The notes beneath the pieces were generated by a model. The model made no database searches. It saw nothing but the letters and a program-made list of their open reading frames with translations, and had not been told where the DNA came from. From positions 1 to 64,000 of the forward strand of contig CANIRZ010000001.1 of the NCBI GenBank assembly GCA_947470185.1: a stretch of DNA of 64,000 nucleotides. Reading direction: 5' to 3'. A program made the position numbers and the translations under genes. This document shows positions 17,470 to 26,583 of this stretch, one piece after another. The DNA comes from Sphingomonadales bacterium. GTDB taxonomy: Bacteria; Pseudomonadota; Alphaproteobacteria; Sphingomonadales; Sphingomonadaceae. Each line of letters begins with the position of its first letter. Within the stretch, counting starts at the first letter, position 1.

Positions 17470-17984
17470 ACGATCATTCCGGGCAGCATCAAAAGTTTAA
17501 CGTCCACGACACAACCCTCCGCGCGCTTTTTCTGAACAAAATGGGGTAGGTCCCCCAAGGCAATGCGGTGGACAGTGATATTCTCGCCATCCACGCCGCC
17601 GCCTTCGCTGACTTTCGTCAAGCCACGGGCGCGCACAAGCGAGAAGCTTTCGCTGACCATGCCGGGCGACGAGAAAAACTCGCCGACAATCTCCAGACGG
17701 TCTGCGCGATAGCCGGTTTCTTCCTCAAGCTCCCGCGCAGCGGACGCCAGTGTGTCTTCGCCTTCGTCATGGTCGCCAATGAGCCCAGCGGGCAGTTCAA
17801 TACAATTTGCGCCCAGCGGCACGCGATATTGTTCGACGAGCAGGACATGATCCGCTTCCATTGCAAGGATAACCGCCGCCTTGATGCCGCGCGCGCGGCT
17901 GACATATTCCCATTTTCCGCGCGTCTTCGCCGTGATGAAGCGACCTTGCCACATCACGGTTTCGGCGTCGTCTTGTTCCATCAT
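17466..17984 (-). CDS. NUDIX hydrolase (ADP-ribose pyrophosphatase-like)
   Basis: Nudix box variant DTLASAARELEEETGYRADRLEIV; VEQYRVPLGANCIELPAGLIGD. Confidence 0.93.
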   Translation of the reverse strand: MMEQDDAETVMWQGRFITAKTRGKWEYVSRARGIKAAVILAMEADHVLLVEQYRVPLGANCIELPAGLIGDHDEGEDTLASAARELEEETGYRADRLEIVGEFFSSPGMVSESFSLVRARGLTKVSEGGGVDGENITVHRIALGDLPHFVQKKRAEGCVVDVKLLMLPGMIV

Positions 17985-18676
17985 AGCTGGATTAGCCTGT
18001 CGGGGAGTTCGTTGGGGTTGTCGGCACCCCTAGGAAAATGTTCAGCCAGCACAATGCCCATTTGCGTCACTGCTGCGGCTACGCCAGCGCCGGGGTTTCC
18101 AGCCTTTACTTGATCAAGCAAGGCGACCATCGCGTCACCCCATATTTCGGGTGCAACCTTGGAAGCAATGGCCGCGTCAGCCACGATTTCGGCGCGATGC
18201 TCCTTCATCGACAAATACAATAGCACACCCGTCCGACCCACCGTTTTGGATTCGGTACCTACTTTGAATAGGCTAATGGCGCGGCTGCGGACACGCGCTA
18301 GCTTTTTGGCCTTCGGCGTAAGGGCGAGGCGCAATGGCATCCATTTGAGGATAAACCATGTCCCGATCCATTTGAGCGCAACTGCCGCCAACAAAAATGC
18401 TGCATATTCCGCCGTCGTATATTCGTGGCGCCACCCGCCCGAAAAGCTATCGATTAGGCCCATGTAAAATTCAGGAAAAGTCGCATAGCTGACCAAGGCA
18501 ATGAACGCGATCGCACTTGCCCAAGCCATAGCGATATCGTCATAATGGTCCGACAGGTCAGTCACGATCGTGACGATTTCGCCGGTTGTTAGCCGTTCTG
18601 CATCCGCGACTGCGGCAACCACTATCGCATGGTCGGCTTCGGTGAATTGACTGATTTTACGTAAGCCCATGTTCAA
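17981..18676 (-). CDS. TPM-domain membrane protein
   Basis: TTGEIVTIVTDLSDHYDD; VLLYLSMKEHRAEIVADAAI; operon with the next TPM gene and lemA. Confidence 0.85.
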   Translation of the reverse strand: MNMGLRKISQFTEADHAIVVAAVADAERLTTGEIVTIVTDLSDHYDDIAMAWASAIAFIALVSYATFPEFYMGLIDSFSGGWRHEYTTAEYAAFLLAAVALKWIGTWFILKWMPLRLALTPKAKKLARVRSRAISLFKVGTESKTVGRTGVLLYLSMKEHRAEIVADAAIASKVAPEIWGDAMVALLDQVKAGNPGAGVAAAVTQMGIVLAEHFPRGADNPNELPDRLIQL

Positions 18677-18681
18677 TATTC

Positions 18682-19479
18682 CTACCAGCCACCCGATGCG
18701 CCGCCGCCGCCAAAGCTGCCGCCACCGCCGCCAAAGCCTCCGCCGCCAAATCCGCCGCCGCCAAAACCTCCGCCACCAAAGCCTCCGCCGCCCCAGATGA
18801 TCACTGGCCCCATGCCGGCGCGCCGATGCTTACGCCCGCCGCCATTTGTGGAACGGATCATTGGTAGGAACACAAAGAAGATCATGAACAAGATGAAGAT
18901 AATCGCGCCAAAGGGTATGCCTTTGTCACGTTTGTTACCTTGCTGTGCCGCGCTTGCTATCTTGGCCGCTTCGTCCGCAGGCAGCTCAAGCTGTGTCACG
19001 ATGCGGTCAACGCCTGCACTGATGCCACCGGCAAAATCACCTTCCTTAAAGCGCGGGGTGATGTCGTTGCGGATGATTGTGGAAGACAAGCCATCGGTTA
19101 GCACGGGCTCAAGGCCGTAACCGACCTCAATTCGCATTTTGCGTTCGTTCGGCGCAACGATCAGGATTGCGCCATTGTCTTTTTCGGTTTCGCCCTTGCC
19201 ATCCTGCCCGATTGCCCATGCGCGACCCAATCGATAGCCGTAATCGGAGATCTCATAGCCTTCGAGGCTGGCCAGCGTTGTCACAACCAACTGGCGTTTA
19301 GTGCGGGCTTCCAGCCCCTCCAGTTTGGCGCTGAGCGCGGCTTCTTGCTGCGGATCAAGCAAATTGGCCTGATCAACCACACGGCCGGTCAGTTTTGGAA
19401 AATTCTGCGCAACTGCTGCTTGACCGGTGAGGGCCAGCAGCAACGCAATAAGCAGGCCAAGGGCCTTATTCATGTTCAA
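18682..19479 (-). CDS. TPM-domain protein with Gly-rich C-terminus
   Basis: LTGRVVDQANLLDPQQEAALSAKLEGLEARTKRQLVVTTLASLEG; GFGGGGFGGGGFGGGG tail. Confidence 0.9.
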   Translation of the reverse strand: MNMNKALGLLIALLLALTGQAAVAQNFPKLTGRVVDQANLLDPQQEAALSAKLEGLEARTKRQLVVTTLASLEGYEISDYGYRLGRAWAIGQDGKGETEKDNGAILIVAPNERKMRIEVGYGLEPVLTDGLSSTIIRNDITPRFKEGDFAGGISAGVDRIVTQLELPADEAAKIASAAQQGNKRDKGIPFGAIIFILFMIFFVFLPMIRSTNGGGRKHRRAGMGPVIIWGGGGFGGGGFGGGGFGGGGFGGGGGSFGGGGASGGW

Positions 19480-19492
19480 TTCCCGGACAGGA

Positions 19493-20101
19493 TTAGGTCG
19501 CTGGCGCCATATCTAGCTTCGGTGCGGATTCTGCACCGGGCGTTGTTGCCTGATAAGGGATCATGGGCTTGGCACCGTGGATGATCTTGGCACCGATGAT
19601 GTCCGGGAAAGTGCGAATGGTGGTGTTATAGCCACGCACCGCTTCGTTATAATCACGCAAAGTGATGCGCACGCGGTTTTCCTGACCCTCCAATTGATCC
19701 TGCAGCTTCAGATAACCTTCCTGGCTTTTGAGCTGCGGATATTGCTCAACCGAAACCAGCAAGCGCGAAAGGCTTCCCGACAACTGGTTCTGCACGCGCT
19801 GAAACGCCGCCATTTTTGCAGGATCGTTTAGGTCGTTAGGGTTCACTTGAATGTTCGGCGATGTGGCACGTGCGCGTGCTTCAATGACCTCAGTAAGCGT
19901 TTTGTTTTCTTGCGCTGCTGCGCCTTTCACAACATTGGCAAGGTTGGGGATCAGGTTCGCGCGCTCTTGGAACGCGGCTTGGACATCAGCCCATTTCGCC
20001 TTGGCATTTTCTTCGGCCGTGGGAACACTGTTGATTCCGCATCCGGCCAACGAAGCCGCAGCAACGGGTACCAGAAGAAATTTCAAAAAGTTCTTATGCA
20101 T
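19493..20101 (-). CDS. lemA: LemA family protein
   Basis: Lipoprotein signal; VQAAFQERANLIPNLANVVKG; YNEAVRGYNTTIRTFPDIIGAK. Confidence 0.93.
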   Translation of the reverse strand: MHKNFLKFLLVPVAAASLAGCGINSVPTAEENAKAKWADVQAAFQERANLIPNLANVVKGAAAQENKTLTEVIEARARATSPNIQVNPNDLNDPAKMAAFQRVQNQLSGSLSRLLVSVEQYPQLKSQEGYLKLQDQLEGQENRVRITLRDYNEAVRGYNTTIRTFPDIIGAKIIHGAKPMIPYQATTPGAESAPKLDMAPAT

Positions 20102-20249
20102 CTAACGCGCTCCTCCACTTGGCAAACTGCCTATCAATCCAGCCATTTACATGGCGTGTGTTAGGTACATAAGGCGCGCTAAGGCCTTTCGCAATGACTA
20201 CAGTTGTTTGCGCAATGAATTTTACCAACCGGCTTTGGCGATAAATTCA

Positions 20250-20285
20250 CTTCGCTTTGGCGCTGTTATCTGATGTAAAGCGAAG
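20250..20285. promoter_or_regulatory. 9-bp perfect inverted repeat upstream of the serine hydrolase gene
   Basis: CTTCGCTTT-N18-AAAGCGAAG. Confidence 0.4.
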
Positions 20286-20357
20286 GCGGGTTCAGCAGCG
20301 GCGGCATTAATGTCGCTCAGGAGACTTTGGTTAAAAGATGATCTTTGGGGAAGTAGG

Positions 20358-21560
20358 ATGAAAAAATGGATATTAGGGGCGTTACTTTTCGTTGCAGCGG
20401 CAGCGGGCGGTTTTTGGGTGAGTGCAGACAAGGATATGAAGGCACTCATATCCCATTTGCCAACGGACTCTAACGTGCTGTTCTGGAGCGTAGAGCAACG
20501 CGACGCCGGTTTCCGAACAATGGACCGCATTCCGATTCTTGCAAAGGCCAACGTCATTGCAAAAGGCGATACGGTTTATCCTTTGCCTGCCGGCGAGCCG
20601 CTGAAAATCGGCATGGACGTCGATGCCTATATGAAAGCGCAACGCACGGCCGGTCTTGTCATTTTGCAGGACGGCAAAGTGCGGATGGAGAAATACGGTC
20701 TCGATTTCACGGCGCAGGGCAAATGGACCAGTTTTTCGGTCGCTAAATCCTTTACGTCGACCATGGTCGGCGCGGCCATCAAGGATGGCTATATCAAGAG
20801 CATCGATGATAAGGTTTCCGCATATATCCCGGACCTTAAGGGCTCGGCGTATGACGATGTGACTATCAAGCAACTGCTGACCATGACCTCGGGCGTAAAA
20901 TGGAATGAGGATTATACCGATCCTAAATCCGATGTTGCTTTGTTCAATTTGCACATGGCCGAAAAAGGCATGGATGTGACGGTCAGTTACATGCGCAAAT
21001 TGCCGCGTGAGGCACCAGCTGGAACCAAATGGGTCTACAAAACCGGCGAAACCAATTTGATTGGCGTATTGGTCAGTTCGGCCACGAAAAAGACGCTTTC
21101 CAGCTATTTGTCGGAGAAGGTTTGGGCACCATTTGGTATGGAGCAGGACGCAACCTGGCTTTTGGGTTCAACTGGGCATGAAATTAGCGGCTGCTGCATT
21201 CAGGCATCGACCCGTGATTACGCGCGTTTTGGCGCCTTCATAATGGGCGGTGCAAAAATCAACGGCGTTGGCATTTTGCCTGACGATTGGCTTGCCCCTG
21301 CAACAAGCAAGCAGGCGGACATTGGCATGGCCGGCAAAGGCTATGGCTTCCAATGGTGGACCTATGACGACGGTAGCTTTGCGGCGCAGGGCATATTTGG
21401 GCAGGGCATCTTCATTGACCCCAAGCGCAACCTCGTGATCGCATCGAACAGCAATTGGCCAAAGGCGACTGACCCAGACACCGTTGGCGTTCAACGCGAA
21501 GCATTTTATAAAGCGGTTCAGGCTGCTGTCGATGCGGAAGCAAAGCCAGTACTGAAGTAA
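20358..21560 (+). CDS. Serine hydrolase (class C beta-lactamase family)
   Basis: SFSVAKSFTSTMVG (SxxK); YKTGETN; C-terminal YGFQWWTYDDGSFAAQGIFGQGIFIDP. Confidence 0.9.
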   Translation: MKKWILGALLFVAAAAGGFWVSADKDMKALISHLPTDSNVLFWSVEQRDAGFRTMDRIPILAKANVIAKGDTVYPLPAGEPLKIGMDVDAYMKAQRTAGLVILQDGKVRMEKYGLDFTAQGKWTSFSVAKSFTSTMVGAAIKDGYIKSIDDKVSAYIPDLKGSAYDDVTIKQLLTMTSGVKWNEDYTDPKSDVALFNLHMAEKGMDVTVSYMRKLPREAPAGTKWVYKTGETNLIGVLVSSATKKTLSSYLSEKVWAPFGMEQDATWLLGSTGHEISGCCIQASTRDYARFGAFIMGGAKINGVGILPDDWLAPATSKQADIGMAGKGYGFQWWTYDDGSFAAQGIFGQGIFIDPKRNLVIASNSNWPKATDPDTVGVQREAFYKAVQAAVDAEAKPVLK

Positions 21561-21567
21561 ACATGCT

Positions 21568-21611
21568 GCGGCGCAGAATAATTACGCATATTCGTAATTA
21601 GATTGCGCCGC
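21568..21611. promoter_or_regulatory. 44-bp two-tier palindrome between the serine hydrolase and polyamine operon
   Basis: GCGGCGCA-gaa-TAATTACG-catatt-CGTAATTA-gat-TGCGCCGC; both 8-bp arm pairs perfect. Confidence 0.7.
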
Positions 21612-21698
21612 AAAGTGCGGAAAAAAGGGGCTTTTCTAAGGCTTCATATTAGTCCAGCATGGCATCTTCATGTTTCGTAGTTCAGCGGGAGATTTGTC

Positions 21699-22808
21699 AT
21701 GGATTTTAAAACGTTTTTGCACGCAGGTAGCAATCGGCGCGCTATGCTTAAGGGCATGGGTGTTGCCGCCGTTGGATTTTCACTGACGGGCGCGCTGGCT
21801 GGTTGCGGAGAGAAAGAAGCGGCAAAGCTCGCCAATGGCGAAGAGGCCAAGCTGAACTTCTACAATTGGGACACCTATATCGGTGAGACCACGTTGGAAG
21901 ATTATAAGGACAGCGCCGGCGTTGACGTGAGCATGACCTTGTTCGCCAGCAATGACGAATTGTTTGCCAAGCTGCGTGCCGGCAATCAGGGTTATGACGT
22001 CATCGTGCCGTCGAACGATTTTGTCGAGCGCATGGCCGCAGCGGACATGCTGATTGAAATCGACAAGACCCAAATTCCCAATTTCAAAAATGTCGCCCCT
22101 GAGTATCAGGACGTCCCTTATGATCCCGCGCGGAAATATTCGATGCCGTACACATGGCTGGCGCTTGGCATTGGGTACCGCAAGTCGAAGGTAAATTCGG
22201 CACCTGATAGCTGGAAAGTCCTGTTTGACAGCGACGAATATAAGGGCCGCATCGCTGTGCTTTCCGAGGCTGGCGACATGTTCCGGCTCTACGGCAAATA
22301 TCTAGGCAAATCGGTCAATGGGCTGACGGATGCCGATTTGAAAACAATCGAAGCCATGATGATCAAGCAAAAGCCAAACATCAAATCTTTCCACGAAGAC
22401 AATGGTCAGGACCTTTTGCTTAAAGGTGAAGTGGACCTTGTCCTCGAATATAATGGCGACATTGCCCAGATCACGACGGAAGACCCCGACATCGGCTTTG
22501 TCATTCCCAAGGAAGGCAGCCAGCTGAATTCGGACAATCTGTGCATTCCAAAGGGCGCGCCGCACCCGAAAAATGCCCATGCGTTCATCAACTATCTGCT
22601 GGATGCCGAGGTAGGCAAAAAAATCACCGAGACGATTAAATATCCAACGCCTAATGCTGCGGTGAAGGCGCTGATGCCAGATGATTATAAGAATAATCAG
22701 GTCATTTTCCCGCCCGCGGATATCTTGGCGAAGTGCGAATACGCGAAATTCAATCCCGAGCTTCAGCCGAAATATGAGGAGGCGTTTACCCGCGTTCGGG
22801 CGGCTTAA
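21699..22808 (+). CDS. Polyamine ABC transporter substrate-binding protein (PotD/PotF-like)
   Basis: LNFYNWDTYIGETTLEDYKDSAGVDV; GYDVIVPSNDFVERM; first gene of an ABC operon. Confidence 0.92.
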   Translation: MDFKTFLHAGSNRRAMLKGMGVAAVGFSLTGALAGCGEKEAAKLANGEEAKLNFYNWDTYIGETTLEDYKDSAGVDVSMTLFASNDELFAKLRAGNQGYDVIVPSNDFVERMAAADMLIEIDKTQIPNFKNVAPEYQDVPYDPARKYSMPYTWLALGIGYRKSKVNSAPDSWKVLFDSDEYKGRIAVLSEAGDMFRLYGKYLGKSVNGLTDADLKTIEAMMIKQKPNIKSFHEDNGQDLLLKGEVDLVLEYNGDIAQITTEDPDIGFVIPKEGSQLNSDNLCIPKGAPHPKNAHAFINYLLDAEVGKKITETIKYPTPNAAVKALMPDDYKNNQVIFPPADILAKCEYAKFNPELQPKYEEAFTRVRAA

Positions 22809-23726
22809 TTGATGTCAGGCGCGTTGCAAGACTGGAAAAGCCAGAAGAAACCCTTTGCCGCAGTTGCAACGGCACCGGTGTTCTGGCTTGGCCTGTTCTT
22901 CATCGCGCCTATGACCATCGTCTGGCTCTACAGCTTCGGTCAAAATGCCGGACCTGCGGATATCGATATTTCGGGCACGCTCGACAATTACAAACGCGCG
23001 ACCGAGTGGTTGTATCTTTCCATTTTCCTCAAAAGCTTTGCAGTCGCCGCACTCACCACGTTGATTTGCTTGATTATCGGCTTTCCGGTCGCGATGGCGA
23101 TAACCTTCGCCGCGCCGAAGTGGCGCCCTTGGTTGCTGCTGGGAATCATGCTGCCCTTTTGGACCAACCTCCTGATCCGCACCTACGCGCTGATGGCATT
23201 GATGGGCAGCAATGGGTATATGAACAAAGGGCTTGGCGGCTTGTGGGACGGTGCCAGCTGGTTGCGCACCTTAGTGGGCATGCAGCCGCTTGAGGCATGG
23301 ACGCCCGTGCAGTTGTTGTACAATAATTTCGCGGTCGTTTTGGGGCTTGTCTACGTCCATCTGCCCTTCATGGTTTTGCCTTTATATTCGGCGCTCGACC
23401 GGCTGGACAAAAGCTTGATTGAGGCCAGCCTTGACCTTGGCGCGGGACATTTCAAAACCTTTATGAAAATCGTCGTGCCGCTGGCTGCGCCGGGGATTTT
23501 CGCGGGTGTTATGATTACTTTGGTTCCCGCATTGGGTGCGTATCTTACCCCCGACCTCATGGGCGGCACAGATAGCCAGATGATCGCGAATGTGATTGAG
23601 CGGCAGTTCAAGCGCGCAAACGACTGGCCCTTCGGCGCCGCTTTGTCCTTCTTGCTCATCTACGCGATGTTCATTTTGATTGCGCTGCAATCCATGCGCG
23701 CGAACAAAGTGAAGGAGGCGGGGTAA
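22809..23726 (+). CDS. Polyamine ABC transporter permease (PotH/PotB-like)
   Basis: Multi-TM; EASLDLGAGHFKTFMKIVVPLAAPGI permease EAA loop. Confidence 0.9.
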   Translation: MMSGALQDWKSQKKPFAAVATAPVFWLGLFFIAPMTIVWLYSFGQNAGPADIDISGTLDNYKRATEWLYLSIFLKSFAVAALTTLICLIIGFPVAMAITFAAPKWRPWLLLGIMLPFWTNLLIRTYALMALMGSNGYMNKGLGGLWDGASWLRTLVGMQPLEAWTPVQLLYNNFAVVLGLVYVHLPFMVLPLYSALDRLDKSLIEASLDLGAGHFKTFMKIVVPLAAPGIFAGVMITLVPALGAYLTPDLMGGTDSQMIANVIERQFKRANDWPFGAALSFLLIYAMFILIALQSMRANKVKEAG

Positions 23727-24562
23727 TGTTTAACCGCACCGCCATCGCGCCGCTAGAATATACACGCAAATTATGGATGCGCAGTTGGGTCGGGTTGACG
23801 ATGCTATTCCTCTATGCGCCGTTGGTTGTGTTAATGATCTTCAGCTTCAACGACAGCAAGCGCAACGTGGTGTGGAAGGGATTTACCCTCAAATATTACG
23901 AGAAGGCGCTGAACAACGACAGTCTGGTCGAGGCGATGGTCAATTCGCTAACCATCGCATTTTTGGCGACGATTATCAGCTTGGTTATTGGCGCCTTGGC
24001 TGCGGTCATGCTCTGGCGCTTTCGCTTCCCGTTCAAGGGACTGGTCGAGGGCACGATGTCACTGCCGATTATCGTGCCCGAAATCTGCTTGGGTGTCGCG
24101 TTTTTGATCTTTTTTGCCAAACTCGACTGGCCCACTGACTTGGCTTGGCCGCTGAACCTGTCTGCGATCACGATTGCCCATATCACCTTCTGCTTTCCCT
24201 TTGTCGCGATGGTTGTCCGCGCGCGGCTGGCCAGTTTTAACAGGGAAGAGGAAGAGGCCGCCAAGGACCTTGGCGCGACCGAATGGCAGGCATTTCGCGA
24301 TGTCCTACTGCCGCATATAAAACCATCCTTGGTCGCCGGCGCCTTGCTTGCCTTCACGCTTAGCCTTGATGATTTCGTCATCACCTTTTTCACCAGCGGC
24401 CCGGATACGATCACCTTCCCGGTGAAGGTATATTCAATGGTGCGCTTCTCGGTCACGCCAGAGGTTAACGCCGCGTCCACAATCTTGATCATACTTACCG
24501 TCGCCCTGACCTTCATCGCGCTGAAATATCAGGGCGTGAAGGGCATCGCTGAAACCCATTAG
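23726..24562 (+). CDS. Polyamine ABC transporter permease (PotI/PotC-like)
   Basis: Multi-TM; EEAAKDLGATEWQAFRDVLLPHIKPSL EAA loop. Confidence 0.9.
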   Translation: MFNRTAIAPLEYTRKLWMRSWVGLTMLFLYAPLVVLMIFSFNDSKRNVVWKGFTLKYYEKALNNDSLVEAMVNSLTIAFLATIISLVIGALAAVMLWRFRFPFKGLVEGTMSLPIIVPEICLGVAFLIFFAKLDWPTDLAWPLNLSAITIAHITFCFPFVAMVVRARLASFNREEEEAAKDLGATEWQAFRDVLLPHIKPSLVAGALLAFTLSLDDFVITFFTSGPDTITFPVKVYSMVRFSVTPEVNAASTILIILTVALTFIALKYQGVKGIAETH

Positions 24563-24577
24563 AAGCGGCAGATCCTT

Positions 24578-25708
24578 ATGACCGAAGGCAAACAACCCAT
24601 CATTGAAATCCGCAACGTGTCCAAACGTTTCGGCAAAGTGACGGCGGTAGACAATATCAGTCTCGATATTCGCGCTGGGGAATTTTTTGTTCTGCTTGGG
24701 CCATCTGGCTGTGGCAAAACCACGTTGCTGCGGATGATTGCCGGGTTCGAAATGCCAACCGAAGGGCAGATCATCATCGACGGACAGGATATGAGCCTTG
24801 TCCCGCCGAACAAGCGGCCCGTGAACATGGTGTTCCAAAGCTACGCCGTGTTTCCGCATATGAACGTTACCGACAATGTGGGTTATGGCTTGCGGATATC
24901 GGGCATATCGAAGGCGGAGACCCGCGACCGCGTTGCCGAAGCGCTTGAACTCGTAAAGCTTGGCGGGTTTGAAGACCGGATGCCCGATCAAATGTCGGGT
25001 GGTCAGCGTCAACGCGTAGCACTTGCGCGCAGCTTGGTCATGCGGCCCAAGGTGTTGCTGCTGGATGAGCCGCTCTCCGCGCTCGACGCAAAACTGCGTG
25101 CGCAAATGCAGTTCGAATTGGCGGATTTACAGGACAAGGTAGGCATTACCTTCGTCACCGTGACCCATGACCAGGATGAGGCATTGTCGATGGCCAGCCG
25201 CGTTGCGGTGATCAACAAAGGCGAAGTCGCGCAACTCGCGCCGCCATCTGACCTGTACGAATATCCCGCCAACCGCTTTGTCGCGGACTTTGTGGGCTCG
25301 GTGAACATATTCGAAGGCAGGCTAACGCTGGACGAACCAGATAAAGCTGCGGTTAATTGTCCCGGGCTTGGCAAGATTTACCTCAACCATGGCGTAACCG
25401 GTCCGCACGGAGCCAATGTGTGGATCGCGTTGCGCCCTGAAAAGATTTACCTCCACGTCCCCGGCGAAGGCAAGGCGGTGCGCGCCGCGGCGCAAGATGC
25501 CCCTGATGGCCATAATCTTGCGCGTGGCACGATTAAGGGCATGAGCTATCTTGGCGATGTGACGCTATATGACATCCAGCTTGAGGGTGGTCACATCATC
25601 CGCGTCAGCCGCCCAAATCTGTCCCGCCATGACCAAGAAGACTTCACGTGGGATGACAAGGTCAGCATGCACTGGCGCGCAGACAGCCCCGTAGTTTTGT
25701 TAAGCTAA
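24578..25708 (+). CDS. Polyamine ABC transporter ATP-binding protein (PotA/PotG-like)
   Basis: LLGPSGCGKTTLLRMIAG; MSGGQRQRVALARSL; LLLDEPLSALD; C-terminal TOBE-like region. Confidence 0.93.
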   Translation: MTEGKQPIIEIRNVSKRFGKVTAVDNISLDIRAGEFFVLLGPSGCGKTTLLRMIAGFEMPTEGQIIIDGQDMSLVPPNKRPVNMVFQSYAVFPHMNVTDNVGYGLRISGISKAETRDRVAEALELVKLGGFEDRMPDQMSGGQRQRVALARSLVMRPKVLLLDEPLSALDAKLRAQMQFELADLQDKVGITFVTVTHDQDEALSMASRVAVINKGEVAQLAPPSDLYEYPANRFVADFVGSVNIFEGRLTLDEPDKAAVNCPGLGKIYLNHGVTGPHGANVWIALRPEKIYLHVPGEGKAVRAAAQDAPDGHNLARGTIKGMSYLGDVTLYDIQLEGGHIIRVSRPNLSRHDQEDFTWDDKVSMHWRADSPVVLLS

Positions 25709-25725
25709 ACGCCGAACCAGCCGAA

Positions 25726-26529
25726 TCAGTTATCCGCAGAGGCTGCGGGGCGCAGGTCAATCAAAGTAACGATGATGTTGCTTACAGAATCTGAATTCGC
25801 GGCCTTGGGCATGCAAAAACGATAGGTTGACCCCGTTTGCATCATTTTCAGGCTCTCGCTGAAAAAGGGTGACGTTTGGCGCAGTGGAATTTTCTCCCAT
25901 TCGCTCTTTTGCTGCACCACGCCGGATGTCGCGTCGAACACTGTAAAATCGACAAGCACCAAGCCGCCATCGGTCGGATTTTTGCCGGTGCCAGCCTTGA
26001 GGATATCAAATCCAAGGCCCGATGACGTGAACTGCGTACAATTGCGCTCAGCAACCGGAATAACCGGCTTTGGCGGCGGGCTGGTGAAGGAGAGCAGGTC
26101 AACCTCAAACACCAAATCGGCATTTGCGGGAATGGGCCCCGTTCCGGCTTCGCCATAGCCAAGCTTGGATGGGATGCAGAGGCGATAGCTTCCGCCTGCC
26201 TGCATCAGTTGTAGTCCCTGTGCAAAGCCCGGGATAACGCCGCCAACGGGAAATTCCGACGCTTGCCCTGAGTCAAATTGCGTGCCGTCTGCGGTCAGCA
26301 TGCCTTTGTAATTCACCACGACCTTGGACTCGGCATTTGGGCGATTACCATTGCCCGGCTTGATGACAGTGTAGGACAGACCTTCAGCGGTTGTTGTCGT
26401 GCACGAAAGCACTGGCGGCTTGGGCTTAGCCGCCACGGGCGCGGCGGCCTGTGCTGCGGCAAATTGCAGGAGCAGGGCGGGGGTGAGGGCGGCTGTCGTC
26501 AAGGCGCGCTGTAGTGTTGGTGATGTCAT
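25726..26529 (-). CDS. FKBP-type peptidyl-prolyl isomerase
   Basis: VVVNYKGMLTADGTQFDSGQ; GGVIPGFAQGLQLMQAGGSYRLCIPSKLGYGEAG. Confidence 0.9.
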   Translation of the reverse strand: MTSPTLQRALTTAALTPALLLQFAAAQAAAPVAAKPKPPVLSCTTTTAEGLSYTVIKPGNGNRPNAESKVVVNYKGMLTADGTQFDSGQASEFPVGGVIPGFAQGLQLMQAGGSYRLCIPSKLGYGEAGTGPIPANADLVFEVDLLSFTSPPPKPVIPVAERNCTQFTSSGLGFDILKAGTGKNPTDGGLVLVDFTVFDATSGVVQQKSEWEKIPLRQTSPFFSESLKMMQTGSTYRFCMPKAANSDSVSNIIVTLIDLRPAASADN

Positions 26530-26583
26530 GATTGTCCTCGGTAATGGATGAACGGGCTCAGCACTATGGTTTCTTATTCGCCT

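Noticed and set aside
18700-18795. CCGCC(A)AA-type tandem repeats, briefly considered as CRISPR-like
   Set aside because: In-frame codons of the Gly-rich tail of the TPM protein, no spacers.
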